Counted from the stretch's first letter, positions 9,139 through 18,980 are shown. The stretch is DNA of 64,000 bases from Antricoccus suffuscus (GCF_003003235.1 NZ_PVUE01000002.1:124001-188000); one strand, 5' to 3'. Program-made: numbers and translations. Notes: generated from the letters alone by a model not told the origin.

Positions 9139-11210
9139 GTGGTGCTCCCATCGACGGGCGGTACGGCGCGGCGTGGCCGGACACTCACGATATGCGCTGG
9201 CTCGCTGAAAGGTGACAGTTCTACGTAGTTGAACTGCCCCCAGTCCCAGCTTGCGCCGCTGATCTCGTCGTATGCGTCGAAACGGTCGGTCCATTCGAGG
9301 CCGAGCGCCGGCATCGAGACGTCGATGGTCGCGCGCTGGGTGTTGACCGAATCGAGGGAACAGACTACGAGTACGGCGTCCCCACTGCGCGGGTCATGCC
9401 GCGAGAAGACTAGGAGCTGGTCGTTGTCGCTGCGGTGGAAGTAGATGTCGGTCGGGTCGGTTGCGAGTGCGGGGTAGGCATGCCGGATCCTATTGAGGTT
9501 GGCGATGTAGCTCTCAAGGCTGCGCCCCTGCTCTTGCGCCAGTAAGTAGTCGCGTGGGCGCAGCTGATACTTCTCACTGTCGAGATACTCCTCGCTGCCG
9601 GGCCGGACCGCGACGTGCTCGAAGATCTCATAGCCGCTGTAGATGCCCCACGAACTGGCCATCATAGAGGCAAGCACCGCGCGGATCTTGAACATCGGCG
9701 GTCCGCCGTACTGCAAGGTCTCGTGCAGGATGTCCGGCGTGTTGACGAAGAGGTTGGGGTTGAAGTACGGCGCCGTCGCGCCGAGATCACGGCCGAACTC
9801 CTCAAGCTCCTCGCGCGTCGTACGCCAGGTGAAATAGGTGTAGGACTGCGAGAAGCCTCGTTTGCCCAAGCCATCCATCACGGCCGGACGGGTAAAGGCT
9901 TCGGCGAGGAACACGACGTCGGGGTCGGCCTTCTTGACCTCTGCGATCAGCCAGTGCCAGAAGTTCATCGGCTTGGTGTGGGGGTTGTCGACGCGGAAAA
10001 TCTTCACGCCATGCTTCACCCAGTGCAGTACGACGCGCAGGACCTCGGCGTACAGACCGGCCGCGTCGTTGTCGAAGTTGAGCGGGTAGATGTCCTGGTA
10101 CTTCTTGGGCGGATTTTCCGCATAGGCGATCGTCCCGTCATCAAGGGTCGTGAACCACTCCGGATGCGCAGCCACCCAGGGATGGTCCGGCGCGCACTGC
10201 AGCGCGAGGTCAAGCGCGACCTCGAGTCCGAGATCCGCTGCCGCGTCGACGAAGCGGTCGAAGTCGTCAAAGGTCCCGAGGTCCGGATGCACGGCGTCGT
10301 GACCGCCTGCGGCAGAGCCGATCGCCCAGGGCGAACCTACGTCATCGGCAGCGGCGTCGAGGGTATTGTTCGGTCCCTTTCGGTTGATCTCGCCAATCGG
10401 ATGGATCGGCGGTAGGTAGACGACGTCGAAGCCCATCTCGGAGATCCGCGGCAGCGCGTCGATCGCGGTGCTAAACGTGCCGTGCACGGGGTGCCCGCTG
10501 GAGTCCACCCCTCCTGTCGAGCGCGGGAAGAACTCGTACCACGCACCGACCGCCGCACGAGGCCGGTCGACCCACAAGGGATAAGTCTCGCTGCGAGTCA
10601 AGAGCTCGCGCACTGGATACCGATCCAGGACGGCGGTGACATCGGACGCCAGGGCTGCGTCGATCCGCGCCGCGAGGGCAGTCGTGGAGTCGGCCAGCGC
10701 CTTTTCTGCTCGGGCGACAATCTTGCGTTGGGTGGACGGGACCTGCTCGGCCGCGGTACGTAACAGCCGTACGCCGTGCGCAAGGTCGTTAGCGAGCTCT
10801 GCGGCGTCCTGGCCAGCGGCCAATTTGACGCTGACCGCGTGCCGCCACGTAGCGATCGGGTCGCTCCAGGCCTCGATACAGAAAGTCCAGGCACCTGGTC
10901 GGTCGGCGCTGGCCCGAGCCAGCCATTCGTCGGTGCCGGGCGCCCCTGGTGCCATGGGCACCAGGATGGGCGCGTTGTTCTTGCGGCCGCCCCCCTTGAC
11001 TTTCGGCGGCGTCAGGAGCAGGTTGACGCCGATCTTGTCGTGGCCTTCGCGGAAGGCGATCGCAGCGAACCGCACGCGCTGTCCGACGACGGCGCGCGCG
11101 CTGAATCGCCCGTCCTCGACCGTCGGATGGACCGACTCGATAGCGATCCGGCCCGTCGCGGCGGCGTCTCGCATCGCCGCGGTTGCCTTCTGAGTACCCG
11201 AAGCAGTCAT
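9135..11210 (-). CDS. glgE: Alpha-1,4-glucan:maltose-1-phosphate maltosyltransferase
   Basis: 691 residues, close to the mycobacterial GlgE length. Transfers maltosyl units from maltose-1-phosphate onto alpha-1,4-glucans. It has an N-terminal immunoglobulin-like domain, then a GH13_3 barrel. The nucleophile lies in [18 protein letters not shown] and the acid/base in [11 protein letters not shown]. It is the first gene of a coupled glgE-glgB pair, and AGGA lies about 11 bases before the ATG. treS, pep2/mak and glgC are not in the window, so the maltose-1-phosphate source must be elsewhere. Divergent from glgP. Confidence 0.94.
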   Translation of the reverse strand: MTASGTQKATAAMRDAAATGRIAIESVHPTVEDGRFSARAVVGQRVRFAAIAFREGHDKIGVNLLLTPPKVKGGGRKNNAPILVPMAPGAPGTDEWLARASADRPGAWTFCIEAWSDPIATWRHAVSVKLAAGQDAAELANDLAHGVRLLRTAAEQVPSTQRKIVARAEKALADSTTALAARIDAALASDVTAVLDRYPVRELLTRSETYPLWVDRPRAAVGAWYEFFPRSTGGVDSSGHPVHGTFSTAIDALPRISEMGFDVVYLPPIHPIGEINRKGPNNTLDAAADDVGSPWAIGSAAGGHDAVHPDLGTFDDFDRFVDAAADLGLEVALDLALQCAPDHPWVAAHPEWFTTLDDGTIAYAENPPKKYQDIYPLNFDNDAAGLYAEVLRVVLHWVKHGVKIFRVDNPHTKPMNFWHWLIAEVKKADPDVVFLAEAFTRPAVMDGLGKRGFSQSYTYFTWRTTREELEEFGRDLGATAPYFNPNLFVNTPDILHETLQYGGPPMFKIRAVLASMMASSWGIYSGYEIFEHVAVRPGSEEYLDSEKYQLRPRDYLLAQEQGRSLESYIANLNRIRHAYPALATDPTDIYFHRSDNDQLLVFSRHDPRSGDAVLVVCSLDSVNTQRATIDVSMPALGLEWTDRFDAYDEISGASWDWGQFNYVELSPFSEPAHIVSVRPRRAVPPVDGSTT

Positions 11211-11349
11211 GCGCCTATCCTGTCAGGCGGATGCTGTTTTGGGCACCACACGACAGTTGATCGCGCCATATCCACCTGCTTGTACGGCGGTAGTAACGCG
11301 GTCGCCGTCGTCTGGTCATCAGCCCGAAACAGCGGATCGTTAACCTTGC

Positions 11350-13914
11350 GTGGTGAAGGCAATCCGCCGTTTGACGGTCCGAATATCCCTACCGCCCGAG
11401 ATCTCAGCGCTCAACGACGTGATCATGAACCTGCGATGGGTGTGGCACGAGCCGGCTCGCGCGCTGTTTGAGTCGATTGACCCCCAACTCTGGCGGGCCT
11501 GCGGGCACAATCCGATCAGGCTGCTCGGCGAAGTGTCCGCCGACCGACTGACCGCTTTGGCCGCCGACGAACATTTCAAGCGCATGGTCGACGGTTCCGC
11601 CGCCGACCTTCGTGACTACCTCGACGATCGCGGCTGGTACGGCGCGGCCAACGACAAAGCCACCGATGCCGGTACGCCATTGCCGCGGCAAATCGCCTAC
11701 TTCTCCCCAGAGTTCGGCATTACCGAGGTACTACCGCAGTACTCCGGCGGGTTGGGCATTCTGGCGGGCGATCATCTCAAGGCCGCCAGCGACTTGGGGG
11801 TGCCGATCATCGGGGTCGGCCTGTTGTATGGAGCCGGCTACTTCGCGCAGTCGCTCTCCGCGGATGGCGGTCAGCGCGAGACCTATCCGCATCACGATCC
11901 CGACGGGATGCCGCTGACCAAGATGATCGATGCCGCGGGCGACCCCGTGCTGATTTCGATCGACCTGCCCGAAGATCAAGTCCTGCACGCTCAGGTGTGG
12001 CGCGCTCAGGTTGGACGGGTTCCGCTGCTGCTGCTCGATTCGGACATCGAGGCCAACTCGGCCGCGCTGCGCACGGTCACGGACCGACTGTACGGCGGCG
12101 GCAAGGATCACCGGATCGTCCAGGAACTGCTGCTTGGTGTAGGTGGTGTGCGCGCGATCCGCGCCTATTGCGCCGTTACGGGGACCGCCGCGCCGGAGGT
12201 TTACCACACCAATGAAGGGCACGCCGGATTTCAAGGCCTGGAACGGATCCGTGAGTTGATGACCGGCCGCGGGCTCCGTTTCGACGAGGCTCTTCAAGCA
12301 GTCCGGACGAGTACCGTGTTCACCACTCATACACCGGTGCCGGCCGGGATCGACCGTTTCGAGAAGTCGTTGCTGATCGACGTGCTGCGCGATGATCGCG
12401 CGCTACCGGGGGTGCCGATCGACCAGATCGTGGCGCTCGGTGACGAAGCCGACCCCGCGGTGTTCAACATGGCGCACATGGGATTCGGCCTTGCCGCACG
12501 GGCAAACGGCGTCAGCCAACTGCACGGCGACGTCAGCCGGGACATGTTCAACTCCCTATGGCCCGGATTCGACCGCGGCGAGGTTCCGATCGGCTCGGTC
12601 ACCAACGGCGTGCACGCCGCGACGTGGGTAGCGCCACAGGTCTTCGACCTGGCTCGGCGGACGGCGGGGGACAGGCCCGTCGGCTTTGACCTGATCGAGC
12701 AGGTCCCGGCTCGCGAGCTGTGGGAACTGCGCAACGATCTGCGCGATGGGTTGGTCTCCGACGTACGCCGCCGGGTTTTCGCCTCGTCCCTGCAGCGGGG
12801 AATGACCGCGGCCGAGTTGGGATGGACGAGCTCCGTGTTCGACCCGAATGTCCTGACGATCGGGTTTGCCCGCAGGGTGCCGTCGTACAAGCGGCTCACC
12901 CTCATGCTGCGCGACCCCGAACGGCTGCGCGCGCTGCTGCTGCACCCGGACCACCCGGTGCAGATTGTGCTGGCGGGTAAGAGCCACCCCGACGACGGCG
13001 GTGGCAAGGAGCTGATCCGACAGATGGTGCGCTTCGCGGATGACCCGGAAATCCGACACCGCATCGTGTTCCTGCCGGACTATGACATCGAGATGGCTCG
13101 CGAGCTGTACGCCGGCTGTGATGTGTGGTTGAACAACCCGCTGCGGCCGCTGGAGGCGTGCGGGACGTCTGGGATGAAGTCGGCCCTGAACGGCGGCCTC
13201 AACCTGTCGATTCGGGACGGCTGGTGGGATGAGATGTACGACGGGCGCAACGGCTGGGAGATCCCCACTGCTGATGGCGTCGAGGATCCCGACCGGCGTG
13301 ACGATCTTGAGGCGACCGCTCTCTACGATTTGCTTGAGCGAGAGGTCGCGCCGTTGTTCTACGCTGCCGGTGATGATGCGGTGCCGACCGGGTGGGTCGA
13401 CATGGTGCGGCACACAATCGCATCGCTTGGGCCGAAGGTCATCGCGACTCGGATGCTCAATGACTATGTTCGTGCTCTTTACGCACCGTCTGCGCTTGCC
13501 GCACGGGCGGCCGAGCGCGACGACTTTGCCCAAGCCAAGGCGCTTGCTGCCTGGTGCAACAAGGTACGGGCCGCGTGGCCGACGGTCAGGGTCGCGTTCG
13601 CCGAGTCGTCTAGTGACGACGCCGATCACGGTCTAGGCAGCCATCTGAATGTGCGCGCCGAAGTTCACCTGGCCGGCCTGAGCCCGGACGACGTGCTGGT
13701 GCAGGTCGTCTACGGCAAGCCGGACGACGATAATGAGCTGCGCGTTCCGGCGTACGCCCAGATGCAACCTGTCGGGGGCGACGGTGATGACCATTGGTAC
13801 GCCGCGGACGTCGTACTTGACCGGCAGGGCGCATTCGGCTACACGGTCCGGATCCTGCCGCAGAACGCCGCACTCGCGTCCTCGGCCGATCTAGGCTTGG
13901 TCTCGACCGCCTGA
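11350..13914 (+). CDS. glgP: Alpha-glucan (glycogen/maltodextrin) phosphorylase
   Basis: 854 residues. Releases glucose-1-phosphate from alpha-glucan ends with phosphate and PLP. The N-terminus matches the DUF3417 region of actinobacterial phosphorylases (LNDVIMNLRWVWHEPARALF). The PLP-lysine region reads EACGTSGMKSALNGG near residue 605. GTG 11350 (or GTG 11353) is the start; no good ribosome-binding site is visible. The 139-bp gap to glgE (11211-11349) must hold both divergent promoters. Degradation (glgP) facing synthesis (glgE-glgB) matches Rv1328/Rv1327c. The 3' end overlaps the convergent FHA gene by 24 bp. Confidence 0.93.
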   Translation: MVKAIRRLTVRISLPPEISALNDVIMNLRWVWHEPARALFESIDPQLWRACGHNPIRLLGEVSADRLTALAADEHFKRMVDGSAADLRDYLDDRGWYGAANDKATDAGTPLPRQIAYFSPEFGITEVLPQYSGGLGILAGDHLKAASDLGVPIIGVGLLYGAGYFAQSLSADGGQRETYPHHDPDGMPLTKMIDAAGDPVLISIDLPEDQVLHAQVWRAQVGRVPLLLLDSDIEANSAALRTVTDRLYGGGKDHRIVQELLLGVGGVRAIRAYCAVTGTAAPEVYHTNEGHAGFQGLERIRELMTGRGLRFDEALQAVRTSTVFTTHTPVPAGIDRFEKSLLIDVLRDDRALPGVPIDQIVALGDEADPAVFNMAHMGFGLAARANGVSQLHGDVSRDMFNSLWPGFDRGEVPIGSVTNGVHAATWVAPQVFDLARRTAGDRPVGFDLIEQVPARELWELRNDLRDGLVSDVRRRVFASSLQRGMTAAELGWTSSVFDPNVLTIGFARRVPSYKRLTLMLRDPERLRALLLHPDHPVQIVLAGKSHPDDGGGKELIRQMVRFADDPEIRHRIVFLPDYDIEMARELYAGCDVWLNNPLRPLEACGTSGMKSALNGGLNLSIRDGWWDEMYDGRNGWEIPTADGVEDPDRRDDLEATALYDLLEREVAPLFYAAGDDAVPTGWVDMVRHTIASLGPKVIATRMLNDYVRALYAPSALAARAAERDDFAQAKALAAWCNKVRAAWPTVRVAFAESSSDDADHGLGSHLNVRAEVHLAGLSPDDVLVQVVYGKPDDDNELRVPAYAQMQPVGGDGDDHWYAADVVLDRQGAFGYTVRILPQNAALASSADLGLVSTA

Positions 13915-15357
13915 ATACGTCGCCACGGTCCAGCCAAACAGCAGTCGGGTGCCCGGCTCGAGACGTTCGGGCGTGAACGGCTCGACCCGGGTCCAGTCCG
14001 CGGCCCCGGGCCGCGCGATGTGCGAGCCGTTCAGCGAACCGAGGTCTTCGAGGTAGACGTCGTTGCCATGCAGCCGCAATGCGGCATGCGCGCCAGATAG
14101 GACCGTGTCCGGATCCACGACTGTCAGCGGTCGCGCTTGACCGGACTGCACGAGCTCATGGCGCTCGGGCCGCCGGCCGATCACGTAGTCGTGGTCGAGC
14201 GCGAAGGTGCTTCCGTCGTCGAAGACCAGCACGCTGGAGCGGTGCGTCGAAGACTGAGCACCGGACGCAGCGGTCGGGATGAGCGGCAGCGGCTGCACGG
14301 TCGACTTGGGCTCGACGGCGCGTAGGTCGATCTGCAGATGGTCCTCGGACGGGGTGAACGCGCCGGCGGTGGCCTCACTGCCCGCTGCAACGTTGGGCAT
14401 CGCCCACGGAGAGGGCGGGGCAGACAGTGACGGAAGGTCGGCCGGCGATTGGTCAGAGGCAACGGGCGGTTCCGCTGCGGCAGGGTCTTCGACACCGGCA
14501 GAGTCTGCGACACCGGCAGGGTCTGCGACACCGGCAGAGTCTGCGACACCGGCAGGTTCCTCGGCTGCCGGTGGGCTGTCCGGTGTCGGCGCCCACTCGG
14601 CATCACCCGCGTCCTCGTGGTCGTCACGGGTGTACATCTGCGTAGCGTCAGGGTCGTTCGGTATCGACGTCGGTGCGTCGCTCGATGGTGCCGGATCGGA
14701 GTCTTGATCGTCAGCGGCGACCGCGCCGAGCCCGGCGGCTACCCCGCCCGCAGCCACGGCAGCACCGGCCAGTGCGGCACCGGCGGGCGGTGCCTCGGCT
14801 GGCTGTGCGGGCGTGTCCGCGGACGCTTGGTGCGTGCCGGTGTCGATGGCGGAATGCGTACCACTCGCGCCCGATGCGTAACGGTGGCCGGAGGTGATGG
14901 GATGGACCCACGCGCCACCACCGGGTACGACGCCCGCGTCAAGGTCGAACAGCTGCGCGATCGAGGGATGGTTACCGGTTGCCTCGGCCGTGCCGACGTA
15001 CACGGCTTCGGACATCTCGAAAGGCACCGTGACGCCGAACTGCTCGTAGCCGGTCGCCGGAGCAACCGCCGTGGTGTTGCAGACCGTGACCGGGCCACGC
15101 AGGATGCCTTGGGCATGCCCCTCGGAGATGATGAGGGCGGCGAAGGTTGTCGCCGGATGCTCGCGCAGAACCGCGGCTAAGGATTCCAGCGAGGCGGCCG
15201 TCTCTGCGCCGGAGGGGTCGGTGCCTGGCACAACGTCGAGCACGGCGCCGAGTGCGTCCCAGGCTTCGGGAGCGAGATCAGATCCGACCCACAAGATGGA
15301 GTCGCTGTGGCGGGCGACGAGCCCGGGGCCGGGAGTGATTTCGTATCGCTGGCTCAT
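13891..15357 (-). CDS. FHA-domain protein with long Ala/Pro/Asp-rich linker
   Basis: 488 residues. Start set at ATG 15357, which overlaps the upstream kinase-like gene stop as ATGA. Residues 1-160 form an unassigned globular domain. Residues ~165-365 are a low-complexity Ala/Pro/Asp-rich linker. Residues ~370-470 are an FHA domain (YVIGRRPERHELV, LSGAHAALRLHGND, LEDLGSLNGSHIA), a phosphothreonine-binding fold; the usual SRxH motif reads SGAH. FHA proteins dock partners phosphorylated by Ser/Thr kinases. The coupled gene encodes a catalytically degraded kinase, so the two probably act as one complex. Soluble: no signal or membrane helix. Confidence 0.85.
   Translation of the reverse strand: MSQRYEITPGPGLVARHSDSILWVGSDLAPEAWDALGAVLDVVPGTDPSGAETAASLESLAAVLREHPATTFAALIISEGHAQGILRGPVTVCNTTAVAPATGYEQFGVTVPFEMSEAVYVGTAEATGNHPSIAQLFDLDAGVVPGGGAWVHPITSGHRYASGASGTHSAIDTGTHQASADTPAQPAEAPPAGAALAGAAVAAGGVAAGLGAVAADDQDSDPAPSSDAPTSIPNDPDATQMYTRDDHEDAGDAEWAPTPDSPPAAEEPAGVADSAGVADPAGVADSAGVEDPAAAEPPVASDQSPADLPSLSAPPSPWAMPNVAAGSEATAGAFTPSEDHLQIDLRAVEPKSTVQPLPLIPTAASGAQSSTHRSSVLVFDDGSTFALDHDYVIGRRPERHELVQSGQARPLTVVDPDTVLSGAHAALRLHGNDVYLEDLGSLNGSHIARPGAADWTRVEPFTPERLEPGTRLLFGWTVATYSGGRDQA
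14485..14556. repeat. 18-bp in-frame tandem repeat, four units
   Basis: Four 18-bp units (consensus GTCTGCGACACCGGCAGR; the first has TTC for TGC) run head to tail at 14485, 14503, 14521 and 14539. In the FHA protein they encode alternating six-residue units of the GVADSA/GVADPA type in the linker. The length is a multiple of three, so copy-number change would keep the frame. Likely a hypervariable linker. Confidence 0.9.
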
Positions 15358-16247
15358 GAGCGTTTCCAAAGTTCGTCGAGGCGGTCGGCGAGATCGCCGG
15401 CGGAGGAGGGACGGTCTGGATGGTGGGGATCGATGCACTGACGGACGATCTGGTCGACCGGTTGTGGCAACCCCTCGGCGATCGTCGGTGGCGTGTTGAG
15501 TACGGCGCTCAGTGAGGCCACCGGGTTGGAACGGTCCAGGTTGGGGAAGATCGACTTACCCGAGGCGACGTAATGAAGGGTGGCGCCGAGGGACCATACG
15601 TCCGTGGCGCGAGATGCCGGCAGGCCGCGGATAATTTCCGGCGAGATGAAGTCGACTTCGGGTACGCCGAGGCGTCCGGTCAGTGTCATGCCTGGATTGA
15701 GGTACGACGCGAGTCCTGGGTCGGCGAGCTTGGCGCCGTCGGCGTGCAGGATGATCCCTGCCGGGTGGATGTTGCGATGGGGGATGCCGGCATCGTGCAG
15801 GGCGTGGGCGCCGCGCGCCGCGTTGGCCACCGCCCGGACCGCTTCGCCCATGGTCAACGGGATCGATGGTTCCGCGAGGCTGCCACCGGCGAGGTATTCC
15901 ATCGCGCAGTAGAAGACGCCTTGGTTGCGTCCGGCTTCGATCATCTGCACGAGGTAGTCCGAGTGCACAGCGGCAATCGCGCGGAGCGCTTCGGTGAGGG
16001 CGGTGACGGCGGACTCGTCGTTGGCGGCGATCTCGGTAGGAAATACTTTGAGGACAATCTGCCCGCCGACATCACCGAGCCGCTCTGGCGGCGTGGCGAG
16101 CATAAACGAGCCACCGTGACCGAGCCTCTTGGTGATCCGGAAGTCAGCGATATACGTCGTCGGTACCGGCGTGGGGAGCGCACCGTCGGCGGCCGGTTGC
16201 GAGCTGTCGGGTGAGCCGAAACCGTCGGCGGGCCCAGGTTGAACCAT
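15354..16247 (-). CDS. Ser/Thr protein kinase-fold protein, predicted pseudokinase
   Basis: 297 residues, soluble, spanning one kinase fold. Start set at ATG 16247 because AGGAGGT lies six bases upstream; GTG 16250 is too close to it. Kinase landmarks: degenerate glycine loop LGHGGSF (~42-48), Lys67 in VLKVF, probable helix-C Glu86, HRN at 157-159 instead of HRD, IHPAGI instead of LKPxNI, D176PG instead of DFG, and SPE at 202-204. The catalytic Asp, the following Lys and the Mg-binding Asn are all replaced, so phosphotransfer is unlikely although ATP contact residues remain. Coupled to the FHA gene, recalling the MviN pseudokinase/FhaA pairing in mycobacteria, but with no membrane part. Confidence 0.85.
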   Translation of the reverse strand: MVQPGPADGFGSPDSSQPAADGALPTPVPTTYIADFRITKRLGHGGSFMLATPPERLGDVGGQIVLKVFPTEIAANDESAVTALTEALRAIAAVHSDYLVQMIEAGRNQGVFYCAMEYLAGGSLAEPSIPLTMGEAVRAVANAARGAHALHDAGIPHRNIHPAGIILHADGAKLADPGLASYLNPGMTLTGRLGVPEVDFISPEIIRGLPASRATDVWSLGATLHYVASGKSIFPNLDRSNPVASLSAVLNTPPTIAEGLPQPVDQIVRQCIDPHHPDRPSSAGDLADRLDELWKRS

Positions 16248-16312
16248 CACATGACCTCCTATAGAACTACGACTCTAACGGTCGAGTCGTTGAACCGCGT
16301 TCGTTTGGCATC

Positions 16313-16774
16313 TCAGCGCAGGGCGTCCAGACTCAGCAGCGTCGTATGGCAGGCGCGCGCGAGCTCGGTGCCCTTGGTCCGAAAATGTGCCTTGAAGAAG
16401 CCCGCATGGTCGGCATGCTCATGGAAATGGTGCGGCGTCAGGACGGCGGAGAACACCGGTACGCCGGTATCGAGCTGCACCCGCATCAGACCGTCGATGA
16501 CCGCGGTGGAGACGAACTCGTGACGGTAAATCCCGCCGTCGACGATCAGGCCGCAGGTCGCGATCGCGGCGTACCTCCCGGTCTGTGCCAAGCGCAGCGC
16601 GTGCAGCGGGATCTCGAAGGCGCCGGGGACGGCGTACTCCTCGACGGTGCAGTCACGCAGTTGGGTGAGCGATTCGCGGAAGCCCCGGACGCCCTCGTCG
16701 ACAATCTCGTTGTGCCACTGCGAGGAGACGATGGCGATGCGGGCACCCACCTGGTCGTTAGCTTGCGTGCTCAT
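16313..16774 (-). CDS. ribH: 6,7-dimethyl-8-ribityllumazine synthase (RibH2-like)
   Basis: 153 residues. Condenses 5-amino-6-ribitylamino-uracil with 3,4-dihydroxy-2-butanone 4-phosphate in riboflavin synthesis. Visible motifs: SSQWHNEIVDEGV at the N-terminus, VPGAFEIPLHAL in the middle and VFSAVLTPHHFHEHADH near the end; the pattern resembles the type-II (RibH2) enzymes. Start ATG 16774 has AGGGAGA upstream; an in-frame extension further upstream lacks support. No other rib genes are nearby, and no FMN riboswitch-like sequence is apparent, so it may be a second, separately controlled copy. Confidence 0.85.
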   Translation of the reverse strand: MSTQANDQVGARIAIVSSQWHNEIVDEGVRGFRESLTQLRDCTVEEYAVPGAFEIPLHALRLAQTGRYAAIATCGLIVDGGIYRHEFVSTAVIDGLMRVQLDTGVPVFSAVLTPHHFHEHADHAGFFKAHFRTKGTELARACHTTLLSLDALR

Positions 16775-16918
16775 CGGGCTCTCCCTTGGTAATTGTGCGG
16801 TCGGTGCCATCCCATCACACGTTTCGTGGTCGGGCACTCGGGTGTGCCCGCTGCAGCCGGGGTGGGTGCGTGCGGCGGGCCGTCGTACGGTTTGATGGTC
16901 CTGCCGCCATTAATTCCG

Positions 16919-17722
16919 ATGATTGACGAGGCAATGGATTCTGATCTGGTCATCGACATGCAAGACGTCTCGGTACGACGCGGCACCAACGTTCTTCTCG
17001 ACCAGATCAACTGGCGCGTGGAGCTCGACGAGCGCTGGGTGATCCTCGGTAAGAACGGTGCCGGCAAGACGACTCTCCTCAAACTGGCCTCCGCGCAGAT
17101 GCATCCGTCATCGGGCACGGTCACGCTGCTTGGCGACCGGTTAGGCAAGGTCGACGTGTTTGACCTTCGGCCCCGGATTGGGCTCGCGTCGGCCGCACTC
17201 GCATCGCGGATCCCCCCGGCAGAGCACGTCTCGGACATCGTCGTGTCAGCCGGCTACTCGGTCATGGGCCGTTGGCGCGAGGCGTACGACGACATCGACC
17301 ACGACCGGGCCCGTACGTTGCTGCGGCAGTGGGGCGTGGAGCGGCTGGCCGATCGTCAGTTCGGCACCCTCAGCGAAGGAGAGCGCAAGCGGGTCCAGAT
17401 CTGTCGTGCGCTGATGACCGATCCGGAGCTGCTGCTGCTCGATGAACCGGCCGCCGGCCTCGACCTGACCGGCCGCGAAGACCTGCTCGCGCGGCTCAGC
17501 GAGTTCGCCGCGGACGCGGACGCTCCGGCGATGGTGCTGGTCACCCACCACGTCGAAGAGATTCCGCGCGCATTCACCAACGTCATGATGCTGCGCGATG
17601 GCAGCGTCGTACGGGAAGGTCTGCTCGATGACCAGATGAGCGAGCAAGCGATCTTCGACACGTTCGGCGTCGAGGTGTATCTCTCCAAGCGTCGCGGCCG
17701 GTTCTTTGCCTCGGTGGCCTAG
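16919..17722 (+). CDS. ABC transporter ATP-binding protein, orphan
   Basis: 267 residues, one nucleotide-binding domain: Walker A GKNGAGKTT, signature LSEGERKR, Walker B LLLLDEPAAGLD and H-loop VTHH. It resembles the YlmA-type/iron-complex-type ATPases. No permease or binding protein is adjacent (the siderophore-binding gene at 59.4 kb is far away), so its partner is unknown; a non-transport role is possible. Start is uncertain: ATG 16919 or ATG 16934; an upstream in-frame extension into the ribH promoter region is unlikely. Divergent from ribH. Confidence 0.85.
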   Translation: MIDEAMDSDLVIDMQDVSVRRGTNVLLDQINWRVELDERWVILGKNGAGKTTLLKLASAQMHPSSGTVTLLGDRLGKVDVFDLRPRIGLASAALASRIPPAEHVSDIVVSAGYSVMGRWREAYDDIDHDRARTLLRQWGVERLADRQFGTLSEGERKRVQICRALMTDPELLLLDEPAAGLDLTGREDLLARLSEFAADADAPAMVLVTHHVEEIPRAFTNVMMLRDGSVVREGLLDDQMSEQAIFDTFGVEVYLSKRRGRFFASVA

Positions 17723-17816
17723 CCCAGGTAACCCGGTCGCAAAAGCAGGTCAGGATGCAAAGCAGCTCAGGATTTAGCGCAATAACCACCAATTAATCAC
17801 AGCTGAAAGGACCACC

Positions 17817-18596
17817 ATGGGCGAGTTCGTGACACTTGAGGTCGAAGACGGGGTCGGTACGATCCGGCTCAACCGTCCCCCGATGAACGCCTTGGACAAG
17901 AACGTCCAGGAAGACATTCGGTCCGCCGCACACGAAGCCGGCGCCAACGATGACATCAAGGCCGTCATCGTGTACGGCGGGGAGAAAGTGTTCGCCGCGG
18001 GCGCGGACATCAAAGAGATGCAGCCGATGAGCTTCAGAGACATGTCGGCACGCGCAGATGCGCTGTCATCGTCGTTCACCGCACTCGCCGACTTACCGAA
18101 GCCGACCGTTGCCGCGATTACCGGCTACGCGCTTGGTGGCGGTCTCGAACTGTCGATGTGCTGCGATATTCGCATCGTCGCCGACAATGCGAAGCTCGGC
18201 CAGCCGGAGATCCTGCTCGGCATCATCCCCGGCGCCGGTGGCACCCAGCGACTGTCCCGGCTCGTCGGCCCGGCCAAGGCCAAAGACATCTGCTACACCG
18301 GGCGTTTCGTCGACGCCGACGAAGCACTTCGGATCGGGCTCGCCGACAAGGTCGTGCCGGCCGCATCGGTGTACGACGAGGCGAAGAAGTGGGCTGGTCA
18401 GTTCGTCGGCGGTGCGTCGATGGCGCTGCGCGCCGTGAAGGCGGCCGTGGACGGCGGGCTCAACGGCGACCTCGCCTCTGGGCTGAAGCTGGAAAGCCAG
18501 CTGTTCGCGGCCCTGTTCGCCACCGAGGACCAGAAGAACGGTATGCAGTCGTTCATCGACAACGGTCCCGGTAAGGCGAAATTCACCGGCCGCTAA
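17817..18596 (+). CDS. Enoyl-CoA hydratase/isomerase family protein
   Basis: 259 residues, the usual crotonase length. Oxyanion-hole motif AAGADIKEM (near 60-68) and GYALGGGLELSMCCDIRI. The catalytic glutamate region reads LGQPEILLGIIPGAGGTQRL, which fits a true hydratase (EchA8-like) of fatty-acid or branched-chain beta-oxidation. AAAGGA lies just before the ATG. It lies upstream of etfBA, which accept electrons from acyl-CoA dehydrogenases, but the small membrane-protein gene on the opposite strand separates them. Confidence 0.88.
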   Translation: MGEFVTLEVEDGVGTIRLNRPPMNALDKNVQEDIRSAAHEAGANDDIKAVIVYGGEKVFAAGADIKEMQPMSFRDMSARADALSSSFTALADLPKPTVAAITGYALGGGLELSMCCDIRIVADNAKLGQPEILLGIIPGAGGTQRLSRLVGPAKAKDICYTGRFVDADEALRIGLADKVVPAASVYDEAKKWAGQFVGGASMALRAVKAAVDGGLNGDLASGLKLESQLFAALFATEDQKNGMQSFIDNGPGKAKFTGR

Positions 18597-18626
18597 CGCC
18601 GGTGGTACGCGCTCGCGGCTGGCGCG

Positions 18627-18980
18627 CTACGAGAACAGGTGTAGCGCCCATGCCGCGACCAGCATGAGCACAGTTACGCCCGTGAGGGTGCGCTCCTTGC
18701 TGTCATCTTGCGGCTGGATCGCACCCTCGGCGAGCCGATTGGCGAGATTCTTCAAGAGCGTAAGAACCGGCAACCCGGCCAACATCGCGACGATTAGGGC
18801 GATCCCGGTCAGCTTGTGCGCCGCGCCGCTCGCCGTCAGCAGCACCATGAGGACCGCCGTGACGATCCAGCACAAACTCACTACGGTCGCAATTGCGCGC
18901 CAGCGGCCAGTGAGTCGTTCGCCTTTTTCCACGCGGGTCCTCGGATCGTCTGTTGTGGGATGTCCTTGGTCGGTTGTCAT
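18627..18980 (-). CDS. Small integral membrane protein, function unknown
   Basis: 117 residues with a soluble, Asp/Thr/Arg-rich N-terminus (~30 residues) and three hydrophobic segments at roughly 40-60, 65-85 and 100-117. ATG 18980 chosen as the last start before the conserved-looking body; an upstream in-frame start (19061) would add a Pro/Arg-rich tail without support. No recognised family. Convergent with the enoyl-CoA hydratase gene (30-bp gap). Confidence 0.6.
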   Translation of the reverse strand: MTTDQGHPTTDDPRTRVEKGERLTGRWRAIATVVSLCWIVTAVLMVLLTASGAAHKLTGIALIVAMLAGLPVLTLLKNLANRLAEGAIQPQDDSKERTLTGVTVLMLVAAWALHLFS

